Below are positions 60,644 to 64,000 of a stretch of 64,000 nucleotides of DNA, one piece after another. A program made the translations under genes and the position numbers. The stretch's first letter is position 1. Each line of letters starts with the position of its first letter. Origin of the DNA: Microcaldota archaeon (GTDB lineage: Archaea; Micrarchaeota; Micrarchaeia; Anstonellales; Bilamarchaeaceae); assembly GCA_030648615.1 (NCBI GenBank), contig JAUSHJ010000040.1:1-64000 (forward strand), written 5' to 3'. The notes under the pieces were generated by a model. That model made no database searches. It saw only the letters and a list, made by a program, of their open reading frames with translations, and was not told the DNA's origin.

Positions 60644-61504
60644 ATGAAAGACGAACAACAATGTTCTCCGCCAGAAGGGCACGGAAAAAAAATGTTTCTT
60701 AGCATGCTACTATTAGTTATAATTGCTCTAGGCGGTTTTTATGTTTTAGGTAATCAGTTTACAAATCAGAAGGGCGACACAATTTATGTAAGTTCTCAAC
60801 CTACTGAACACGGAATAAGTGTAAGTGGTGAAGCAAAAACCAAAATCGCACCAAATCAGGGTCAGATTTCATTCGAGGTAATAACTAATGATAGTAGGTC
60901 TGCAAAAACAGCTCAAGATGATAATGCAGAAAGTTCTGCTCAGGTTGTTGCAGCATTGAAAAGTGCAGGTTTAACTGATGACGATATACAATCAACTTCA
61001 TTCAGTGTCCAGCCTATCTATAGTAGCAGGTATGTTTGTCCCGATGAGGCAAAAACATGCGATTCCTATGATAGAATATACAAGAGTGAAATTATTGGTT
61101 ACCGGGCAGTTCACAGTTATTTAGTATCATTTGATGATACAAAAAAAGCAGGTATATATGTAGACAAGATCTCATCAACTGAAAATAATGCTGTAACTAT
61201 AGATTCGATATCTTTTGTATTAAAAGCCGTAACGAGAGCAGAAGTGGAAAAGCAGCTTCTGACAGATGCAGCCAAGGATGCCAAGGATAAGGCCCAAAAA
61301 ATCGCAGCAGGTTTTGGTTCATCAGTAGGAAAAGTTCTTTCTGCAAGCGAAAGTGTCGTTTATCCATCTTACTATGGTAGGAATTATCTCACAGAATCCA
61401 TGGTAGGTGCAGCAATGGATAAGTCAGCACCAGAAACTGTGATTTATCCAACAAGCGATATTGAAGTAAGTGCTTCAGTAAACGCAATGTTTGAGGTAAA
61501 TTAA
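60644..61504 (+). CDS. Secreted SIMPL-domain (DUF541) protein
   Basis: A 286-residue protein with one N-terminal membrane anchor ('MLLLVIIALGGFYVLG') and a SIMPL domain: 'GISVSGEAKTKIAPNQGQIS', 'LKSAGLTDDDIQSTSFSVQP', 'IIGYRAVHSYLVSF' and 'DAAKDAKDKAQKIAAGFGS'. It contains a 'YVCPDEAKTCDSYD' loop with two Cys that could form a disulphide outside the cell. GGTGATAACCT precedes the ATG. The next gene encodes a membrane-linked regulator; a shared envelope role is possible. Confidence 0.9.
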   Translation: MKDEQQCSPPEGHGKKMFLSMLLLVIIALGGFYVLGNQFTNQKGDTIYVSSQPTEHGISVSGEAKTKIAPNQGQISFEVITNDSRSAKTAQDDNAESSAQVVAALKSAGLTDDDIQSTSFSVQPIYSSRYVCPDEAKTCDSYDRIYKSEIIGYRAVHSYLVSFDDTKKAGIYVDKISSTENNAVTIDSISFVLKAVTRAEVEKQLLTDAAKDAKDKAQKIAAGFGSSVGKVLSASESVVYPSYYGRNYLTESMVGAAMDKSAPETVIYPTSDIEVSASVNAMFEVN

Positions 61505-61559
61505 ATAATTCTTTTTTCTTTTATTTATTTTATTTTTTAATTTTTTAAAAGTGATTTCC

Positions 61560-62186
61560 ATGGATGATGAAAGCATAACTGTAAATCGAGATGTGCTAAA
61601 AGCCATCGGTGCAGATACGCGTATCGATATTCTTAAGTCACTAGGACAGAGACAGAAAACTCAAAGTGAATTAGCTGCAGAATTAAAATTTTCAGTTCCA
61701 ACTGTGCTTGAACATTTGCAACATCTGGAAAAAGCAGGTTTAGTACAGAAGTTAGATGAAGGAAGGAAATGGAAATATTATCATCTTACTTCGCTAGGTA
61801 AAAAGATGATTGGTAAGAGCAAATTGAACGTTATTATCGTTTTAGCCTTAAGTCTCATGGTCGCATTTGGCTCACTGCTATTGATTTATCAGGGATTACC
61901 AACTACAGTGAATTCTACAGCAGTTACCTCTAACTGGGTATCTCCAACATCTGAAAGTTCAGTAAGTACGGAAACTCTAATGGCGAAAAATGCTGTAGAC
62001 TCACAATACTCAGGGGCAACTTCCATGGTAGCAGCACCAGTCAGAGAAGCTAATATTACTGGCGAATCACTAACTCAGGAAACAAAAGAAATTCAACAAT
62101 CAAAAAGTTTTCTGCCTGAGTTGACTGTTCTAGCAGTTTCTTTAGTGGTGGCAATTTTCTCAGGTTGGTATATGGTGAAGGATTGA
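61560..62186 (+). CDS. ArsR-like winged-helix protein with membrane segments
   Basis: A 208-residue protein. Residues 1-80 are an ArsR-type winged helix ('RIDILKSLGQRQKTQSELAA', 'VPTVLEHLQHLEKAGLVQKL', wing 'EGRKWKYYHLTSLG'). Then come a transmembrane helix ('LNVIIVLALSLMVAFGSLLL'), a Ser/Thr-rich segment of about 75 residues that would lie outside, and a second helix at the C-terminus ('LTVLAVSLVVAIFSGWY'). It could be a one-component transmembrane sensor-regulator. GTGATTTCC precedes the ATG at 61560. T-rich DNA separates it from the SIMPL gene. Confidence 0.75.
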   Translation: MDDESITVNRDVLKAIGADTRIDILKSLGQRQKTQSELAAELKFSVPTVLEHLQHLEKAGLVQKLDEGRKWKYYHLTSLGKKMIGKSKLNVIIVLALSLMVAFGSLLLIYQGLPTTVNSTAVTSNWVSPTSESSVSTETLMAKNAVDSQYSGATSMVAAPVREANITGESLTQETKEIQQSKSFLPELTVLAVSLVVAIFSGWYMVKD

Positions 62187-62193
62187 TAAAAAA

Positions 62194-62838
62194 CTAGAGT
62201 GTTCTTCCTTCAGGTTGTCTCTGAGCTTCCGGTTCGCAATCTTCTGGAATTTCACCAGGATTTCCAGGAACCAGTATTCCGAACGGATGAACATGAACTT
62301 CTATCCTCGGTGTTACTCTTAAATCATTTTCAGGAGCTACGCATTGTTCTACTTTGTCATTATCTGTTTTTCTAGGCTTTACTGTCTCAACAAATTCAAT
62401 TATTTTCAGATCTCCAGAAACTTGTGCAAGTCCGCCTGCATATAAATACATTAATTCATCTAATGGTATTTGACTACTATTACTACAAAACGGAGTTGGT
62501 ACTATGATGTCTGGAATTCCATCTTTACATTCTTTAGTACTGATATTCAAAACTATCGTTTCATCTTCTTGACAATTATTTACAAATCCTTGTTCTAATT
62601 TAGAATATACTAATCCAGCAACAGCCATGTTCCTAGCTCCCAGGGCTACCCTACTTTTCATCATTTTCAAATCATCTTCAAGCAATCCTGCACGATCTTT
62701 GAATTTGTTTCGTTCTCTTCTTAAATCATTTTTCTCGGACATGTTTGCAACTGTTAAAAGTCCTGCGACTACTAAACCGGTGATTATCTGTGCTCTTGAT
62801 GGCAAATAGTTCCTAATTTTCAGGTCCTTGAGTTTCAT
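62194..62838 (-). CDS. Hypothetical protein with N-terminal membrane anchor
   Basis: A 214-residue protein: a weak membrane segment at residues 16-33 ('AQIITGLVVAGLLTVANM'), a coiled-coil-like basic stretch ('RRERNKFKDRAGLLEDDLKM'), then a domain with several Cys ('NNCQEDETIVLNISTKECKD', 'TPFCSNSS', 'EQCVAPEN') and a Pro-rich tail. The Cys could pair outside the cell with help from the DsbA-like neighbour. No family is recognised. It ends 7 bp from the ArsR-like stop. Confidence 0.6.
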   Translation of the reverse strand: MKLKDLKIRNYLPSRAQIITGLVVAGLLTVANMSEKNDLRRERNKFKDRAGLLEDDLKMMKSRVALGARNMAVAGLVYSKLEQGFVNNCQEDETIVLNISTKECKDGIPDIIVPTPFCSNSSQIPLDELMYLYAGGLAQVSGDLKIIEFVETVKPRKTDNDKVEQCVAPENDLRVTPRIEVHVHPFGILVPGNPGEIPEDCEPEAQRQPEGRTL

Positions 62839-62960
62839 AGTATAATCTCTAAGTGAATTTAATTTACGTTATTTTTAATGTATAAAAAGGTTTTTAAGCT
62901 GACTGCTAAGGAGGAAGAAGAAAATTTAAAAAAAAAGATAAAAATAAAAAAAAAGAAAAT
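62839..62960. terminator. Spacer with A/T runs between two minus-strand genes
   Basis: Runs of A on the plus strand (AAAAAAAAAGATAAAAATAAAAAAAAAG) give T runs on the minus strand just after the DsbA-like stop, consistent with a terminator. Nothing else is seen. Confidence 0.5.
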
Positions 62961-63845
62961 TTAATTGTTTGCAATATCAAGAATACTCTTGAACGTTGCG
63001 TAGGGGAATGCACCGCTTACTAGTACACCATAATTCCCTGCATCATCCTCAAATCCAACCACTGAAGTTTGGTATTGTGGTGGTAATGCATTTCTAACTA
63101 CTGCAAATTTTGCCTGGAAATCAGGAGCTTTGGTCTTTGGCATTACTATAAACACTGCAGGAGTTCCCTGAACACCATATTGTTGGCCAATTGCAGCATC
63201 TGCAGTTATAGCATCTTTGTATTTAGATGTTGAAATGCACGATGCAAATTTATCTGCATTTAAATTAAGTGATGTAGCATATGCTTTGAATTTATCACTT
63301 ACCGCAGTGCCTGCTAAGTTACTCCACTCATTCTGGCTGACAAATAATTTGTCATGATATTCCCAGAACTTGCCCTGTTCATTTGCACATCTTGCAGCTC
63401 CTGCTGCTGGTTCTGCATTCGGATGGAATGGCAAAGGATAGTCTCTGAAGTACAGTTTTGCTTTTCCAGTATCGACATAATTTGTTTTCATCTGTGCTCC
63501 TGCTTCATTGTAAAACTTGCCACAGTAAGGGCACTGGAAATCACTGAATTCTATGATTGATACGACACTATCATTGTTACCTCGTGCTACGAAGTCTCCT
63601 CCTGGCAGTGCTGGTATTCTAATAAGTTCTACAGGGCTGCTACCAGTTGTAGTGGTTGTCGTATCTGTAGTTCCTACTGTTGTGCCATTAGTATCTGTAG
63701 TTCCTACAGGAGGTGTCGTCTGTTTAACAATTCCAAATCCACCTGTAAATACAGATGCTATTAATAGTATAGCTAAAACAGCTATTACTACTCCATAAAT
63801 TGTTCCTTTGCTAAGCGTTACGCTATCATTATTTTCGTCTCCCAT
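62961..63845 (-). CDS. Membrane-anchored DsbA-like thiol oxidoreductase
   Basis: A 294-residue protein: N-terminal transmembrane helix ('IYGVVIAVLAILLIASVFTG'), a Thr/Gly-rich linker of about 35 residues, and a DsbA-like thioredoxin domain with the CPYC active site in 'FSDFQCPYCGKFYNEAG', 'YFRDYPLPFHPNAEPAA', and the cis-Pro loop in 'YGVQGTPAVFIVM'. It would make or reshuffle disulphides in exported proteins, such as the Cys-rich lipoprotein and the 214-residue neighbour. GGGGGAT precedes the ATG. The leader upstream contains tandem hairpins. Confidence 0.92.
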   Translation of the reverse strand: MGDENNDSVTLSKGTIYGVVIAVLAILLIASVFTGGFGIVKQTTPPVGTTDTNGTTVGTTDTTTTTTGSSPVELIRIPALPGGDFVARGNNDSVVSIIEFSDFQCPYCGKFYNEAGAQMKTNYVDTGKAKLYFRDYPLPFHPNAEPAAGAARCANEQGKFWEYHDKLFVSQNEWSNLAGTAVSDKFKAYATSLNLNADKFASCISTSKYKDAITADAAIGQQYGVQGTPAVFIVMPKTKAPDFQAKFAVVRNALPPQYQTSVVGFEDDAGNYGVLVSGAFPYATFKSILDIANN

Positions 63846-63867
63846 AAAAATCCCCCATTTTTATTCT

Positions 63868-63945
63868 CCAATTTTTCGTTAGCGAAAAATGGACCACAAA
63901 TCGAATCGATTTGTAGGTCTCGAAATTCTTTGAATTTCTCGATCC
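63868..63945. repeat. Three tandem palindromes in the leader of the DsbA-like gene
   Basis: ATTTTTCG/CGAAAAAT (63871-63890), ACAAATCG/CGATTTGT (63896-63914) and GAAATTC/GAATTTC (about 63922-63938) are perfect hairpins with 3-4 nt loops. An outer GGA/TCC and GGTCTC-like pairing extends around the last one. They lie 25-100 bp upstream of the start codon and could affect transcription or translation of that gene. Confidence 0.78.
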
Positions 63946-64000
63946 CAAAAAACACCTTTATTTAATTTCTTTAAATATTACAATGTTTAAAACTAATATA

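Overview
The window is about 36% GC and reads as the chromosome of an archaeon. Archaeal markers are both subunits of D-family DNA polymerase (DP1 and DP2), an Orc1/Cdc6 initiator, a membrane-anchored LonB protease, a GTP-dependent dephospho-CoA kinase, UPF0147, a two-gene lipoate ligase, TATA-like boxes, GGTGAT-type Shine-Dalgarno sites, and tRNA genes broken by introns that fold as bulge-helix-bulge (BHB) motifs. The mix of D-polymerase, bacterial-type gyrase, many small orphan proteins and Cys-rich lipoproteins suggests a DPANN-type lineage such as Micrarchaeota or Diapherotrites. That placement is inference; no rRNA gene is present.

Layout. 1-6465: an operon for a Hyf-like membrane complex whose catalytic subunits have lost the NiFe and most FeS ligands (an Ehr-type complex), with a HyfC-HyfE fusion. 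6650-9152: a tandem pair of proteins with beta-carbonic-anhydrase-like motifs in permuted order. 9149-16422: Orc1/Cdc6 with an intein, PRC-barrel, dephospho-CoA kinase, MFS transporter, a VapBC-like pair whose toxin is absent from the ORF track, and rpiA. 16484-20245: AlaX-like editing protein, initiator tRNA with four introns, Cys-rich lipoprotein, DedA-like protein and tRNA-Ala. 20246-28957: glycine cleavage system (gcvT, gcvH, gcvPA, gcvPB) with lipoyl synthase and bipartite lipoate ligase. 28959-38600: a frameshifted gene, a very acidic microprotein, PEGA protein, tRNA-Arg with three introns, UPF0147, DP1, DP2 with a degenerate mini-intein, cysS and a glycosyltransferase. 38639-51360: ZIP/NikR pair, purN, gyrB, several orphans, and gyrA with an HNH intein. 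51366-64000: ThpR, membrane protein, MurG-like glycosyltransferase, TldD/PmbA, LonB, Lrp, SIMPL, ArsR-like regulator and DsbA-like protein.

The genes form a few working sets: replication and topology (Orc1, DP1, DP2, GyrAB, three of them carrying inteins); glycine-derived one-carbon metabolism (GcvTHP, LipA, LplAB, PurN); an ion-translocating membrane complex; and envelope or secreted functions (DsbA, PEGA, SIMPL, lipoprotein, glycosyltransferases, LonB).

The most unusual structure that no gene explains is a set of perfect short palindromes. They occur singly, in tandem and nested inside each other's loops. They sit in intergenic DNA, in a tRNA intron, just after a start codon and in frame inside genes. 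One pair of element copies differs by an insertion of about 100 bp made of hairpins and flanked by a TGGTTT direct repeat, which suggests that the palindromes move. Three genes appear to start at ATA or ATT placed correctly behind a Shine-Dalgarno site.
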